Shown: piece by piece, positions 18,688 through 28,240 of the stretch
How positions within the stretch are numbered: the first letter of the stretch is position 1
Layout of the letters: each line of letters starts with the position of its first letter
Origin: CAZOZZ01 sp965262425
GTDB lineage: Bacteria; Acidobacteriota; Terriglobia; 20CM-2-55-15
Assembly: GCA_965262425.1 (NCBI GenBank)
Contig: OZ253536.1
Span: 5,208,001-5,272,000, forward strand
Length of the DNA stretch: 64,000 nucleotides
Direction: 5' to 3'
Made by a program: the position numbers and the translations under genes
Notes under the pieces: generated by a model
The model's database searches: none
What the model was told of the DNA's origin: nothing
What the model saw: the letters and a program-made list of their open reading frames with translations, nothing else

Positions 18688-19245
18688 ATGAAACGAATGG
18701 TTCTCATCGTCCTCGGTCTCTCCGCGCTGGTGTTTTCGTACAGAGTCCATGCACAGACCAACGCGGACCGCATCGAACGGGCGCTGACGGCGGCGCCCGG
18801 CCGGGCTCGTGAAGGGGCCGCCGTTATTAAGTGGAACGCCGATTACACCTACGAAACGCTGAAGGAAGGTACCAACTCGCTGGTCTGCTACGATCGGTCC
18901 GGGGAGCCCGGGCGCAGGCCGTTCGCGGTACATTGCACCAACGAAGCGAACCTGGCGAGGGTCGCACAGAACCGGCGGTTCGCGGCCGAGAGCGACGACG
19001 CCGAGGCGCTACAGGCGATGCATCGTGCCGCCGAGGCGGACGGAACCCGTGTGCTGCCCGAGTACGGCTCGCTGTTTATCTCCCGGAACGGAGATGACCA
19101 GGCGAGCGCCCGAAGTCACACGACGGTTGCCGTGCCGGGCGCCACGACCGAATCGATCGGTCTACCCGAAAGTCCCGATCAGGGCGGTGCCTGGATCATG
19201 AATGCGGGTACCAGCTACGCACACATCATGACGCCGGGGACCTAG
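18688..19245 (+). CDS. Small secreted protein of unknown function
   Basis: The start at ATG 18688 follows GGAGG with good spacing; the frame is open back to 18655. The 185-residue product has a signal peptide (MVLIVLGLSALVFSYRVHAQ) and a mature part with IERALTAAPGRAREGAAVIKW and LKEGTNSLVCYDRSGEPG, plus paired Cys (SLVC, AVHC). It resembles secreted hypothetical proteins of Acidobacteriota in which a charge or odour-like GTN-Cys motif follows an alpha-helical repeat. I cannot assign a function. It stands alone between gaps. Confidence 0.65.
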   Translation: MKRMVLIVLGLSALVFSYRVHAQTNADRIERALTAAPGRAREGAAVIKWNADYTYETLKEGTNSLVCYDRSGEPGRRPFAVHCTNEANLARVAQNRRFAAESDDAEALQAMHRAAEADGTRVLPEYGSLFISRNGDDQASARSHTTVAVPGATTESIGLPESPDQGGAWIMNAGTSYAHIMTPGT

Positions 19246-19365
19246 TGCCATGAGTCGGAAGGACTTCTCACGGGGACCTTCCGATCGGCGCGCCGTCGGA
19301 TGGAGGTTCCGCACAGCCCTGGGACCATTGTCCTTATCACGAGCGTCTGCTCGAGGGAGCTAATA

Positions 19366-20841
19366 ATGTACATGACAAAATGGCGGCCGCCGATGGTGGC
19401 GGGTTGGATTGTCGGTCTCGCGCTGGTTCTTGCTGGCGACGCGGTGGCTCAGGGGCCGACCGAACTCCTCATTCGTAGTGGCTTGATTGTGACCGCGGAG
19501 GGGCGCACGACGGGAGACGTGCGCATCAGCGACGGGACGATTGCGGAGATCGGCCCGGCCTTGACCCCAGCTCCCGGAGCCAGGGTGATCGACGCGACCG
19601 GGAAGTTGGTCCTTCCGGGCGGCATCGATCCGCACGTACACCTGAGGCCGGTTCGGAACGCCGACACGCCTGAAGGCGGAGACGACTACACGTCGGCTTC
19701 ACGGTCGGCCTTCGCGGGTGGAGTGACCACGATCGGCAACTTCATCAGCCAGGAGCCCGGCGTCAGCGCGGCGACCACGCTGACCGAGGCCATGGATGTC
19801 GCGCGGCGTCAGGCGATGGCCGACGTGATCCTTCATTACACGGCGAGTGATCCGACGACGCTCGGTCCGGCGGACATCGAGACCCTGCGCGACCGGCAGG
19901 TCACCCTCAAAATCTTCATGGTGCGCCCTGCGTTCGACCAGAACGCCGCGGGTAACGTGAACCTGATCCGCATGGCGGGCGAGGCGGGCGTGATGACCAT
20001 GCTGCATGCCGAAGACTCCGCGATCATAACAACGACGCGGGAGCGCATGCGGGCCGAAGGGCGAATTTCCCTGGAGGGGCAGAACTTCTCCGAGGCCGGA
20101 CCCGTGGTCGCCGAGGAGGTCGCCACCAGGCGCGCGGTCGGTATCAGCGAGGCGACCGGCGCCCCGATCTACCTGGTCCACATGTCGTCTGAGCGCGCGA
20201 TGCGTGTGGCCGAGGAGGCCCGTTCGCGCGGCCTGCCGGTGTTCACGGAGGTCCGGTTCATCTACCTGCACCTGACCCGGGACCGCTTCAATCAGCCCAA
20301 CGGCCAGATCTATACGGGGGCGCCTCCACTGCGCGACAAGAGCGATCTGGAGTACCTCTGGGGCGCGATCGCGTCCGGGAGCGTTGACACGGTGAACACC
20401 GACCACGTCGGCTACACGCGCGCCGAGAAGATGGACCCGGAAAACACCATCTTCCGGTCCCGTAACGCTGCAAATTTCCTCCAGGACCAGATGCCGCTGC
20501 TCTACTCCGAAGGCGTGCGCAAGGGGCGGATCTCGCTCGAAAAGATGGTGGAGATATCGTCGGCAAACCCGGCCAAGATGTTCGGTCTCTATCCCCAGAA
20601 GGGCACGATCGCGGTGGGATCCGATGCCGACGTCGTGATCTGGGATCCCGACCTTGCCCACACCATCCGGGACGAGGACATCCTGTCGAACGGGGGTTTC
20701 TCGATCTTCGAAGGGTGGGAGCTGACCGGCTGGCCGATCATCACGATCCGTCGCGGCGAGGTGGTTTACGAGGGTGGACGGGTGCTGAGTCAGGCTGGGA
20801 GCGGCCGACTGGCGCCGCGGCTTCGCTGGCAGAAGCCCTGA
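19366..20841 (+). CDS. Secreted hydantoinase/dihydropyrimidinase-like amidohydrolase
   Basis: The protein is 491 residues from ATG 19366 (GAGGGAGC upstream), with a signal peptide ending near AGDAVAQG. The metal ligands of the cyclic-amidase type are present: H90-V-H92 in DPHVHLRP, a carboxylatable Lys in VTLKIFMV, His in MLHAED and LVHMSS, and Asp in VNTDHVGY. The C-terminal KGTIAVGSDADVVIWDP is typical of the small beta-sandwich. It most resembles D-hydantoinase/dihydropyrimidinase rather than allantoinase or dihydroorotase. Export is unusual for that group, so the substrate may be an extracellular cyclic amide. Confidence 0.87.
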   Translation: MYMTKWRPPMVAGWIVGLALVLAGDAVAQGPTELLIRSGLIVTAEGRTTGDVRISDGTIAEIGPALTPAPGARVIDATGKLVLPGGIDPHVHLRPVRNADTPEGGDDYTSASRSAFAGGVTTIGNFISQEPGVSAATTLTEAMDVARRQAMADVILHYTASDPTTLGPADIETLRDRQVTLKIFMVRPAFDQNAAGNVNLIRMAGEAGVMTMLHAEDSAIITTTRERMRAEGRISLEGQNFSEAGPVVAEEVATRRAVGISEATGAPIYLVHMSSERAMRVAEEARSRGLPVFTEVRFIYLHLTRDRFNQPNGQIYTGAPPLRDKSDLEYLWGAIASGSVDTVNTDHVGYTRAEKMDPENTIFRSRNAANFLQDQMPLLYSEGVRKGRISLEKMVEISSANPAKMFGLYPQKGTIAVGSDADVVIWDPDLAHTIRDEDILSNGGFSIFEGWELTGWPIITIRRGEVVYEGGRVLSQAGSGRLAPRLRWQKP

Positions 20842-20878
20842 GCCTCGCGGGCCCTGAGAAGTTATTCTTGAGCGGGTC

Positions 20879-21730
20879 CTAATCCAACGTTTCCTCTCCG
20901 GACTCGATGTGAACGACACGCTGTGGGAACGGAATCTCGATGCCATTCCGCGCGAATTCGGCGTTGATCGAATAGTTGAGCTGGCTCCGAAGCTTCAGGT
21001 GTCCGGGAGGGTCGTCACTCCAGACCAGCAGTTCGAAGTTCAACGAGGAGTCTCCAAACTCGTTGAACCGGACTTCGGGGGACGGATTCTTCAGGACATG
21101 GTCGGTTTTGGCGGCGACCTCTTCGAGAATGCGCGTGACCAGTTCCACGGCGGAACCATACGCCACTCCCACCGGCACGTGAACCCGGATATTCGGGTCT
21201 CCGTGCGACCAGTTGGTCACGGTCTGATTGATAAACTGGGAGTTGGGCACGATGATCGCAATGTTGTCGTTGGTGACGATGGTCGTGGATCGGAAGTGGA
21301 TGTCGACGACGTTTCCCTCGACATTCTCGACCGTGACGCGGTCGTGAATCCGGATCGGCTGTTCGAGCAACAGCACCAGCCCGGACACGAAGTTTGAGAC
21401 CACATTCTGGAGACCGAAACCGATCCCGATGCCCAGGCCACCCGCGACGACTGCCAGAGCCGTCAGATCGATACTGAGAAGGTCCAGCGCGACGATTATT
21501 CCAACCACCCACACCGCGTACCCGGTGATTCGAAGAATAACGTAACGGGGCGCCGGCTCGACGCCCGTCAGCACGTGCTCCGTGAGAACACGACGAGTGG
21601 TCCGGGAGGCGTAGCGCGTAATCAGCAGGGCGATTACGAACAGGAGGATGTGCTTCGCGGTTATGGCGCTGCCACCAATCTCGACTACGTGAAAGTCCAG
21701 GATCTGATTCAAGGTCTCAATCCATTCCAT
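20879..21730 (-). CDS. MscS-family mechanosensitive channel
   Basis: The 283-residue protein has three membrane helices and the pore-lining TM3 with Gly/Ala spacing (LAVVAGGLGIGIGFGLQNVVSNFVSGLVLLLEQPI). The MscS beta domain follows (VENVEGNVVDIHFRSTTIVTNDN, IVPNSQFINQTVTNWSHGD) and then the C-terminal alpha-beta domain (RFNEFGDSSLNFELLVW). It should release solutes upon hypo-osmotic shock. It is convergent with the hydantoinase gene, stops only 37 bp apart, and no clear terminator is visible. Confidence 0.94.
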   Translation of the reverse strand: MEWIETLNQILDFHVVEIGGSAITAKHILLFVIALLITRYASRTTRRVLTEHVLTGVEPAPRYVILRITGYAVWVVGIIVALDLLSIDLTALAVVAGGLGIGIGFGLQNVVSNFVSGLVLLLEQPIRIHDRVTVENVEGNVVDIHFRSTTIVTNDNIAIIVPNSQFINQTVTNWSHGDPNIRVHVPVGVAYGSAVELVTRILEEVAAKTDHVLKNPSPEVRFNEFGDSSLNFELLVWSDDPPGHLKLRSQLNYSINAEFARNGIEIPFPQRVVHIESGEETLD

Positions 21731-22060
21731 ACGCGTCCTCCCATTCCCTCGGCGATTCGCTTTTTTCCCAGGTGAAGTATCGGGCCATCTATTGCGTGGA
21801 CATTGTAAACCTCCCGGCTCCGGAACCGCCGGAACTTGACGGGGCCAGAATACGGACTGGACGAATGGGAAAAAGCGATCGAGTTAAAAAGAAGGCTGGT
21901 GAAGAGTACGCGAAGAAAGACGTCTTCCATGCTACGTTATGTCGAAAAACAGAAGCAGTCCGGCCAGAAGGAAAGTGGCAGTTAATCTGCGGCTCGCGCG
22001 TTCGTGCGGTGACCGGTACTCCGTGCTACGACCCGGAAGAGAGTACGTCTGGCGACAAGA
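21731..22060. other. Intergenic region upstream of the ammonia-lyase gene
   Basis: This 330-bp divergent region between MscS and the lyase has a weak open frame (21772-22110, plus) that overlaps the lyase start and has no recognisable domain. I see no clear promoter or RNA. Confidence 0.4.
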
Positions 22061-23701
22061 ATGACATCGAAACAAGTCACAATCAGCGGGGAAGGACTCT
22101 CACTGGATGATATCGTCGCCGTATCGCGGCGGCATGCGGACACCAGGATCAGTGAGTCTGACGACGTCGGCGCCCGCGTCGGGGCCTCCGAGGACTTCGT
22201 CCGAAAGGCAGTCGCTTCCGGAGTCGCCATCTATGGCGTGACGACAGGGGTCGGCGCGAATGCCACACAGGCCATCCCCCGGGAACAAGTCGAGGCCATG
22301 CAGGAGAATTTGCTCTGGCTGCTGAAAGCCGGTAGCGGGGAACGCATCGGTCGCGACGCCGTGCGAGCGGGGATGCTCTTGCGCTTGAATTCGCTCCTGC
22401 GTGGTGTCTCGGGCATACGAATGGATCTTCTCCGACGACTCGAGACCTTCCTGAACGAAGATGTGGTTCCTCATGTTCTCGAACACGGGTCCATTGGCGC
22501 CAGCGGTGATCTGGTCCCGCTGGCCTACGTGACCGGTGCACTGATTGGCCTGGACAATGACTTCCGTGTAGATCTCAGGGGAGAGGAAATGGGTGCGGTC
22601 GAAGCCCTCGCGCAGTTGGGTCTGGATCGCGAGCGTCTTCGTGCAAAGGAGGGACTGGCCCTGATAAACGGGAACTCCATGATGACCGGACTCGCAGCGC
22701 TGTCTGTGGCGGATACAAAGGATCTGCTTTCACTCGCCCACGGCGTGCACGCCCTTTCCGTCCAGGCGCTCTGTGGTTCGGAAGCCTCTTTTGCCCCCTT
22801 CATTCACGAGCACAAACCACATCCGGGTCAACTGCGCAGCGCGGCCTGGATGCGCGCTCTCCTTGCGGCATCCCGGATGACATCCGAGGGCATGAAGGGG
22901 CATTACGCCCAGCCTGCCAATGCCCTCATCCAGGATCGATACTCGCTTCGCTGCCTCCCGCAGTTTATGGCCCCCCTGCTTGAAGGCATCGCGCATATCG
23001 AGGGACAAATAGAAATCGAAGCCAACTGCGCAAACGATAATCCTCTCTTCGACGTAGACACAGGAACCACCTACAACGGGGGCAACTTCCTCGGACAGGT
23101 CGTGGGTGTGGGCATGGACCAACTGCGCTTCTACATCGGCCTGATGGCCAAGCACCTGGACACGCAGCTCTCCCTGTTGATGTCGCCTGAATTCAGCAAC
23201 GGGCTTCCGATGTCCCTCAGCGGAGATCCGAACCGCACATGGAATATGGGACTCAAGGGGCTGCAGCTCCTGGGAAATTCCATGATGCCCATCCTGACCT
23301 TCATGGGCAACACGATGACCGACCGCTTCCCGACGCATGCCGAACAGTTCAATCAGAATGTGAACAGCCAGGGTTATGGTGCGGCAAATCTCGCTCGAAA
23401 GTCCGTCGAGACAGCCCAACAGTACATGGCTGTCGCACTGCTGGTGAGCACACAGGCAGTCGACCTGCGTACGCGCATTCTGACGGGGCACTGCGACGCC
23501 CGCGTCTGTCTGTCCCCCGGATGTACGTCGCTCTATGAAGTCACAAAGGAAATCCTTTCCTGTCCGCCCAACAAGGAAACCCCGCTGTTGCCCACCGACG
23601 ACGCACAGCATGTGGATGCCTACGTCAAGGCGCTTGCCCAGGACATCAAGGAGGATGGGCGCCTCGTAGCGGCGCTTGCGTCATTGCAGGACGTTCCGTA
23701 G
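22061..23701 (+). CDS. Aromatic amino-acid ammonia-lyase (cyanobacterial PAL-like)
   Basis: The 546-residue enzyme has the MIO-forming triad Ala147-Ser148-Gly149 in GSIGASGDLVPL, the catalytic Tyr58 in YGVTTG, and NNDNP-like ECANDNPLF in the active site. Overall it follows the cyanobacterial phenylalanine ammonia-lyase pattern (KEGLALINGNSMMTG, LIQDRYSLRCLPQ, FPTHAEQFNQNVNSQG). The substrate-selectivity pair is Leu87-Leu88 (WLLKAG) instead of Phe-Leu (PAL), His-Leu (TAL) or Ser-His (HAL). Substrate choice is therefore uncertain; it releases ammonia from an aromatic amino acid in the cytosol. No urocanase or other hut gene is adjacent. Confidence 0.88.
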   Translation: MTSKQVTISGEGLSLDDIVAVSRRHADTRISESDDVGARVGASEDFVRKAVASGVAIYGVTTGVGANATQAIPREQVEAMQENLLWLLKAGSGERIGRDAVRAGMLLRLNSLLRGVSGIRMDLLRRLETFLNEDVVPHVLEHGSIGASGDLVPLAYVTGALIGLDNDFRVDLRGEEMGAVEALAQLGLDRERLRAKEGLALINGNSMMTGLAALSVADTKDLLSLAHGVHALSVQALCGSEASFAPFIHEHKPHPGQLRSAAWMRALLAASRMTSEGMKGHYAQPANALIQDRYSLRCLPQFMAPLLEGIAHIEGQIEIEANCANDNPLFDVDTGTTYNGGNFLGQVVGVGMDQLRFYIGLMAKHLDTQLSLLMSPEFSNGLPMSLSGDPNRTWNMGLKGLQLLGNSMMPILTFMGNTMTDRFPTHAEQFNQNVNSQGYGAANLARKSVETAQQYMAVALLVSTQAVDLRTRILTGHCDARVCLSPGCTSLYEVTKEILSCPPNKETPLLPTDDAQHVDAYVKALAQDIKEDGRLVAALASLQDVP

Positions 23702-23721
23702 AAGTGTGCTTGATTGGCCGA

Positions 23722-23901
23722 TCAGGTGAGAAAAAAGACGGCGGTAATTGCTGCGAGCGCGGCGCCGGCCTGTATCGCCAACACCTGCACGGCCTGTGCC
23801 GGCGTGCGCGGCAGCCACTTGATCGCGAAGAACGCTATGAGCGGTAGTAGAATCACATCAGCCGTGTGTCCGCCAGGCGACAACCTGAGAACCGCGTCCA
23901 C
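23722..23901 (-). CDS. Possible 59-residue membrane protein
   Basis: On the minus strand a frame starting at GTG 23901 reads AVLRLSPGGHTADVILLPLI then AFFAIKWLPRTPAQAVQVLA and ends IQAGAALAAITAVFFLT. It has two probable membrane helices joined by KWLPRTP. The frame extends upstream as FDIIPGAWTRGGA without a start codon, so this may be a fragment of a longer gene. There is no ribosome site. I do not recognise a family. Confidence 0.3.
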   Translation of the reverse strand: MDAVLRLSPGGHTADVILLPLIAFFAIKWLPRTPAQAVQVLAIQAGAALAAITAVFFLT

Positions 23902-23942
23902 GGCGCCGCCACGCGTCCACGCCCCGGGTATAATGTCGAACC

Positions 23943-24866
23943 ATGATGGACCGAATACTCCTTCTCGGCGTGTCTCTTGTTATCTCGGTGACGTTCGTCA
24001 CCGATGTCTTCGGATTGCGTCAGGCAGACCAGTCAAGCGGTTCCGGCAATCTGAATGTTCGTTGGATTCACGGGAGCGAGGACTGTGACGAGAATCAGGA
24101 TCCCGCCGTTCAGGTGTACCAGTTCAGCGCCAGTACGTGGATCCTGCGTCAGAACAAGTGCATCCACTACGAGGCCCCGTTCATCTACCTTCTTCTGGGC
24201 GACGAACGCGCGTTGATGCAGGACACCGGCGCCGTGGCCGGGTCCGATGGAATCCGGAACGCCGTCGACGACATCATCGAACGCTGGCAGGAGGCTCGGG
24301 GCGTCGATCCCGTGGAACTTATCGTCAGCCACTCGCACGGTCACGGGGACCACGTGGCCGGCGATCGCCAGTTTGAAGACCGGGAGAACACGGTCGTCGT
24401 CGGCAACAATGTCGAAGCTGTCCGGGCCATGTTCGGCATTCCCGACTGGCCCCGGGAGAATGCGGAGTTCGATCTGGGCGGGAGAGAACTCGATATCATC
24501 CCGATCCCGGGCCACCAGGAGACCCACGTGGCGATCTACGATCGGCAGACGCGCATTCTACTGACAGGGGACTCGCTCTACCCGGGGCGCCTCTATGTCT
24601 GGGATTGGCCCGCCTACCGGAACAGCATCAGCCGGCTGGTTGAGTTTACCGGGTCCAGACCCGTGTCCCACATTCTGGGTACCCACATCGAGATGTCGAG
24701 TCGGCCCGGCATCGACTACCCGGTCCGAACACGGTATCAACCCGAAGAACATTCCCTGGAGTTGCGGTTATCCCACCTGGTCGAACTGCACCAGGCGCTC
24801 GTGGCGATCGGAGACGAGCCTGAGATGGAAGTGCACGACGATTTCATCATTGTCCCGAGACAATGA
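23943..24866 (+). CDS. Secreted metallo-beta-lactamase-fold hydrolase
   Basis: The 307-residue protein has a signal-like N-terminus (ILLLGVSLVISVTFVTDVFG) and the MBL zinc motif SHSHGHGDHVAG, followed by IPIPGHQETHVAIYD, LLTGDSLYPGRL and HILGTHIEM. These supply the usual His and Asp ligands of a dinuclear site. Substrate is unknown. A perfect TATAAT (23929-23934) ends only 8 nt before ATG 23943, so the mRNA may be leaderless; no -35 is evident. Confidence 0.87.
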   Translation: MMDRILLLGVSLVISVTFVTDVFGLRQADQSSGSGNLNVRWIHGSEDCDENQDPAVQVYQFSASTWILRQNKCIHYEAPFIYLLLGDERALMQDTGAVAGSDGIRNAVDDIIERWQEARGVDPVELIVSHSHGHGDHVAGDRQFEDRENTVVVGNNVEAVRAMFGIPDWPRENAEFDLGGRELDIIPIPGHQETHVAIYDRQTRILLTGDSLYPGRLYVWDWPAYRNSISRLVEFTGSRPVSHILGTHIEMSSRPGIDYPVRTRYQPEEHSLELRLSHLVELHQALVAIGDEPEMEVHDDFIIVPRQ

Positions 24867-25046
24867 CCCTCGCGGTTCCGAGGCAAGAACCCTCGCGGAG
24901 ATGGAGGGGGCAGGTCGCCAGACTTCAACATCCGGCCGTTTCGAACAACGTCCGCCGGCCCGCGACCATGAACTTGACTTCCATCGAACGTTCACACAGA
25001 GTAGTAGCTGCAACCACTCGATCGACAAGTCAATCGGAGGTCCGAA

Positions 25047-27293
25047 ATGAGAAAACTCTTCGTCTTTCTCTTGATGTGCTCCCCCCTTTCTGCCCAAACC
25101 CAGCTTCCCCCGGCTGCTTCAATCCAGGTCGACTACACCGAACACATCCGCCCGCTACTTTCGGCGAATTGTTATTCGTGTCATGGACCTGAGGTGCAAC
25201 AGTCAGGCCTGCGCCTGGACTTGCGGCAAAACGCCTTACGGGGCGGAGACTATGGGCCTGTCATCGTTCCGGGCAACAGCGCGGAGAGTAAATTGACCCG
25301 CCGTCTCGTGAGCGGCGATGGCGGATTGCAGATGCCGCCTACCGGCGCGCTTACTGACGAAGAAATCGGAATCTTGCGAGCCTGGATCGACCAGGGTGCG
25401 GAGTTTCGCATTGAGATCGCCGAAGAAGCACCTCCCCAGCCTGTCGATCCCAAGCTCGCGGCTTTTATCTCGGCCATTCGTTCCGGCGATAGACAGGAGG
25501 TGGCCGAGCTCATCGCCGCAGATCCCGAGATCGTGAACGCAAAGGACGCGGCTGGCTCGGCTCCCCTGCATCACGCTGCGGGTTTCGGGACACTGGAAAC
25601 CCTCCGGCTACTGCTCGAGGAACGAGCCGACGTCAATGCGAAGAATCGCCGCTCCTCGACGCCGCTCCACTGGGCGATCCATGACGAGGCGAAAGTCCGA
25701 TTGTTGCTGTCACAGGGCGCAGCCATCAACGCCAGGCAGGTCGAGGATCGCACGCCGCTGTATCTGGCCGCGATACTTGCCAACGGGAACGCCGTTCTCC
25801 GGCTGTTGCTCGATCAGGGTGCGGATCCGACTTTGGCAACACTGGTCGGAGGGACGCCGCTCATGGTGGCCGCAGGTCGCGGCGACACCGACGCAATGCG
25901 CCTGCTGTTGGCGAAGGGCGCGGACGTCAACAGGAAGAATGGAGCAGGTGGAACCGCGTTGATGGCAGCGGCAACTAACGGAAACCCTCGCGCCGTCGGG
26001 TGGCTGCTCGAGGAAGGCGCCGACGTTGGCGTGAGAAGCAAGCGCAATGAGACAGCGCTCGGGAATGCCGCCACAGCAGGAGTCGAGGAAACATTTAGAC
26101 TCCTGCTCGATCGCGGAGCGGAAGTGAACATTCAAAACTTCCGGGGCTATTCGCCACTGATGTTCGCCGCCAGTTCGGACGTCATGCCGACCGGAATTGT
26201 GGAAATGCTTCTCTCCAAAGGCGCCGACACGAGCTACTCCGCCGACTACGACGAAACCGCACACATGCTTGCTCGAAAGCGCGGCGACACCGAGGTGACA
26301 GGGCTGCTCGGGGGCTTGGAAGAGGAGGGGATGGGCGATGCTCGAGAGACGCCAACTGACAGCGTCCCCGTGGGCTCCGTGTCCGAGGCTGTTGGGAAGG
26401 CCATGACCCTGCTGGAAAAACAGAGCTACAACTTTATTCGCATTGCGGGCTGCAACTCATGCCACTCGCAGGATTTGCCGTCGGCTGCGGCTGGACTGGT
26501 TCGCGATAGCGGCCTTCCTGCGCCCGAGATCCCGCAGCTTCCGGCCTCGATGCTGCCTTCTCCTGAGCGAGTCATGGATTTGAGCGGTAGCAATCCAGTG
26601 ACCCTCTCCTGGCAATTGTTCGACCTGGGTATGAACCATGCACCTCAGAGTGTGTATACAGATTCGATCGTGCGCTACATCAAAGCCATGCAGGCGCCGG
26701 AAGGGTACTGGCCCCGTAATGAAAACCGGCGTCCTCCTATGAGCTCCGGCGATTTTCAAGCTGCCGCGTTGGCCATCTACTCACTCAAACACTACGGTCC
26801 GGCGGCAGAATCGGCGAGCACGGACATGGCTCTCGCCAAAGCCGTCGGGTGGCTCGAAAACGCGAAGTCCTCCATCACACAGGACCGGGCCTTTCACTTG
26901 CTCGGCCTGGTCTGGGGCAACGCTTCGTCCGCATCGATCAAGGACGCTGCCCGCTTACTGGCCGCCTCGCAGAGGGGCGATGGGGGTTGGAACCAATTGC
27001 CGGGGATGGTCTCGGATGCCTATGCCACCGGCCAGGCTCTCTATGCCCTGAACACTGCCGGTGAGATGGCTGGAACAGATCCCGTGAACCGGAGAGGCGT
27101 CGACTATCTGCTGCGTTCGCAGGCCGCCGATGGTTCCTGGCACGTCCGGACGCGAGCGATATGGGTGCAGCCGTACTTCGAAAGCGGATTCCCATACGGC
27201 CGAGACCAGTTCATTTCAACGGCTGGAACCGCCTGGGCCACGATGGCGCTCGTCGCAGCCGAAGAACCCCAAACGGTAGCCGGAAAACCATGA
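25047..27293 (+). CDS. Exported cytochrome c / ankyrin-repeat / prenyltransferase-toroid fusion protein
   Basis: The 748-residue protein has a signal peptide (1-16) and a Planctomycete-type cytochrome c domain with heme motif C42-Y-S-C45-H46 in LLSANCYSCHGPEVQ and the tail MPPTGALTDEEIGILRAWIDQGAE. About eight ankyrin repeats follow (~150-425; APLHHAAGFGTLETLRLLLE). A second heme motif, C469-N-S-C472-H473, then leads into an alpha-toroid with QAPEGYWPRNENRRPP, ASQRGDGGWNQLPG and SQAADGSWHV, resembling squalene-cyclase/prenyltransferase repeats. A periplasmic redox or sensing role is inferred. The start follows GGAGG; a strong terminator follows at 27324. Confidence 0.85.
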   Translation: MRKLFVFLLMCSPLSAQTQLPPAASIQVDYTEHIRPLLSANCYSCHGPEVQQSGLRLDLRQNALRGGDYGPVIVPGNSAESKLTRRLVSGDGGLQMPPTGALTDEEIGILRAWIDQGAEFRIEIAEEAPPQPVDPKLAAFISAIRSGDRQEVAELIAADPEIVNAKDAAGSAPLHHAAGFGTLETLRLLLEERADVNAKNRRSSTPLHWAIHDEAKVRLLLSQGAAINARQVEDRTPLYLAAILANGNAVLRLLLDQGADPTLATLVGGTPLMVAAGRGDTDAMRLLLAKGADVNRKNGAGGTALMAAATNGNPRAVGWLLEEGADVGVRSKRNETALGNAATAGVEETFRLLLDRGAEVNIQNFRGYSPLMFAASSDVMPTGIVEMLLSKGADTSYSADYDETAHMLARKRGDTEVTGLLGGLEEEGMGDARETPTDSVPVGSVSEAVGKAMTLLEKQSYNFIRIAGCNSCHSQDLPSAAAGLVRDSGLPAPEIPQLPASMLPSPERVMDLSGSNPVTLSWQLFDLGMNHAPQSVYTDSIVRYIKAMQAPEGYWPRNENRRPPMSSGDFQAAALAIYSLKHYGPAAESASTDMALAKAVGWLENAKSSITQDRAFHLLGLVWGNASSASIKDAARLLAASQRGDGGWNQLPGMVSDAYATGQALYALNTAGEMAGTDPVNRRGVDYLLRSQAADGSWHVRTRAIWVQPYFESGFPYGRDQFISTAGTAWATMALVAAEEPQTVAGKP

Positions 27294-27323
27294 CCTGCAG
27301 ATAGCCACCTGGTATTCAAGCAC

Positions 27324-27358
27324 GAGGCTCCGACGCACGTTTCGGGGCCTCTTTTTTT
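27324..27358 (+). terminator. Rho-independent terminator of the cytochrome/ankyrin gene
   Basis: GAGGCTCCGA pairs with TCGGGGCCTC (one G-T pair) and is followed by seven T residues (27352-27358), 30 nt after the stop codon. Confidence 0.8.
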
Positions 27359-27410
27359 GCGCTTGAACAAGGCTAGCTCGGATGAGGATTGGAAAGGGAC
27401 CGGCCAGCGT

Positions 27411-27701
27411 CTAGGAGCCCGTGGTGGAAGTCTGTAGAGTCGCGCGCAGGGGTATTCGGGTCACAGGCGCGAAATGAGGAGCGGAACGATGCATAGTCCT
27501 CGTGACCGACGAATGACAAAGCCTGTGGCCCGAAGACCCCTGCGCCCTCCGGGTTACGACGGCATGGGGCCATCTGCGGCGAGATGCGCGATGGCGAGCA
27601 TCGACGTCTTCGATGGGCACCATCGACGTCGTCGTGCCGCATTGCAGCTAACCCATGGCGCTCGTAACGCGACCCTACAGACTTCCACCACGGGCTCCTA
27701 G
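27411..27701. mobile_element. 291-bp CTAG-type inverted-repeat element (MITE family B)
   Basis: The ends CTAGGAGCCCGTGGTGGAAG extend to a 34-bp inverted repeat with one mismatch (through TCTGTAG-R-GTCGCG). No transposase is encoded. It matches the IS1182-type end at 15148 (CTAGCAGCCCGTGGTGCAAG). It lies at the 3' side of a decayed minus-strand gene. Confidence 0.78.
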
Positions 27702-28096
27702 TGTGAACCATCAGAAACTGCCCGTTGCCGTTGATTTCGCCGTCGCAGGTTGCGAAGTTGGTGAGAACCCAGATCAGGTAGAACCGCCAGCTGCGCCTAA
27801 ATTTGGCGAAGTCCATGCCGTAAGGCAGATCTTTGAAGATGATTGGCATACACGTATTGAAGATCCCCCGCATCACCGGGTCGGGAAGCTCCATTCCGTG
27901 GACGTTTTCGGCAAAAGCCATTTGGACCAGGTTCGTCAGTCCAACGGCTCCACGAGTCGCGAGATACGCGGGCGGACTCATGGCGTGGATATTCCCAATA
28001 ACGGGAATGTGGCGTTGAAAACCACGTCTGGTGGGGTGAGCGGTCCCGACTGCGTTTGGTCTGGAGTCTAAGCGGGTACCGGAGTGGAAGCCATCT
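27702..28096 (-). pseudogene. Decayed gene of unknown function
   Basis: From ATG 28096 the sequence reads MASTPVPA-stop, continues in frame as TPDQTQSGPLTPPDVV, then shifts frame to RHIPVIGNIHAMSPPAYLAT, VQMAFAENVHGMELPDPVMR, PIIFKDLPYGMDFAKFRRSW and WVLTNFATCDGEINGNGQ. It is cut by the CTAG-type element at 27701. So it has a nonsense codon, a frameshift and a 3' truncation. The sequence looks like a real, once-conserved protein, but I do not recognise the family. Confidence 0.55.
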
Positions 28097-28240
28097 TGTT
28101 TCTCCTTACCACGAAGGGCTGAGCCTTTCGGGGCAGCTTATCTCAAATTGCAAACCGCTCGCCAGACATTCCAGTCGAACCGGATTCTGAAACACTCTCC
28201 AACAACCGCCAGGCGAGCCAATGCGAATGCGACAGTTTGG

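Noticed and set aside
21772..22110. Open frame at 21772-22110
   Set aside because: It overlaps the ammonia-lyase start, has no clear ribosome site and no recognisable domain.
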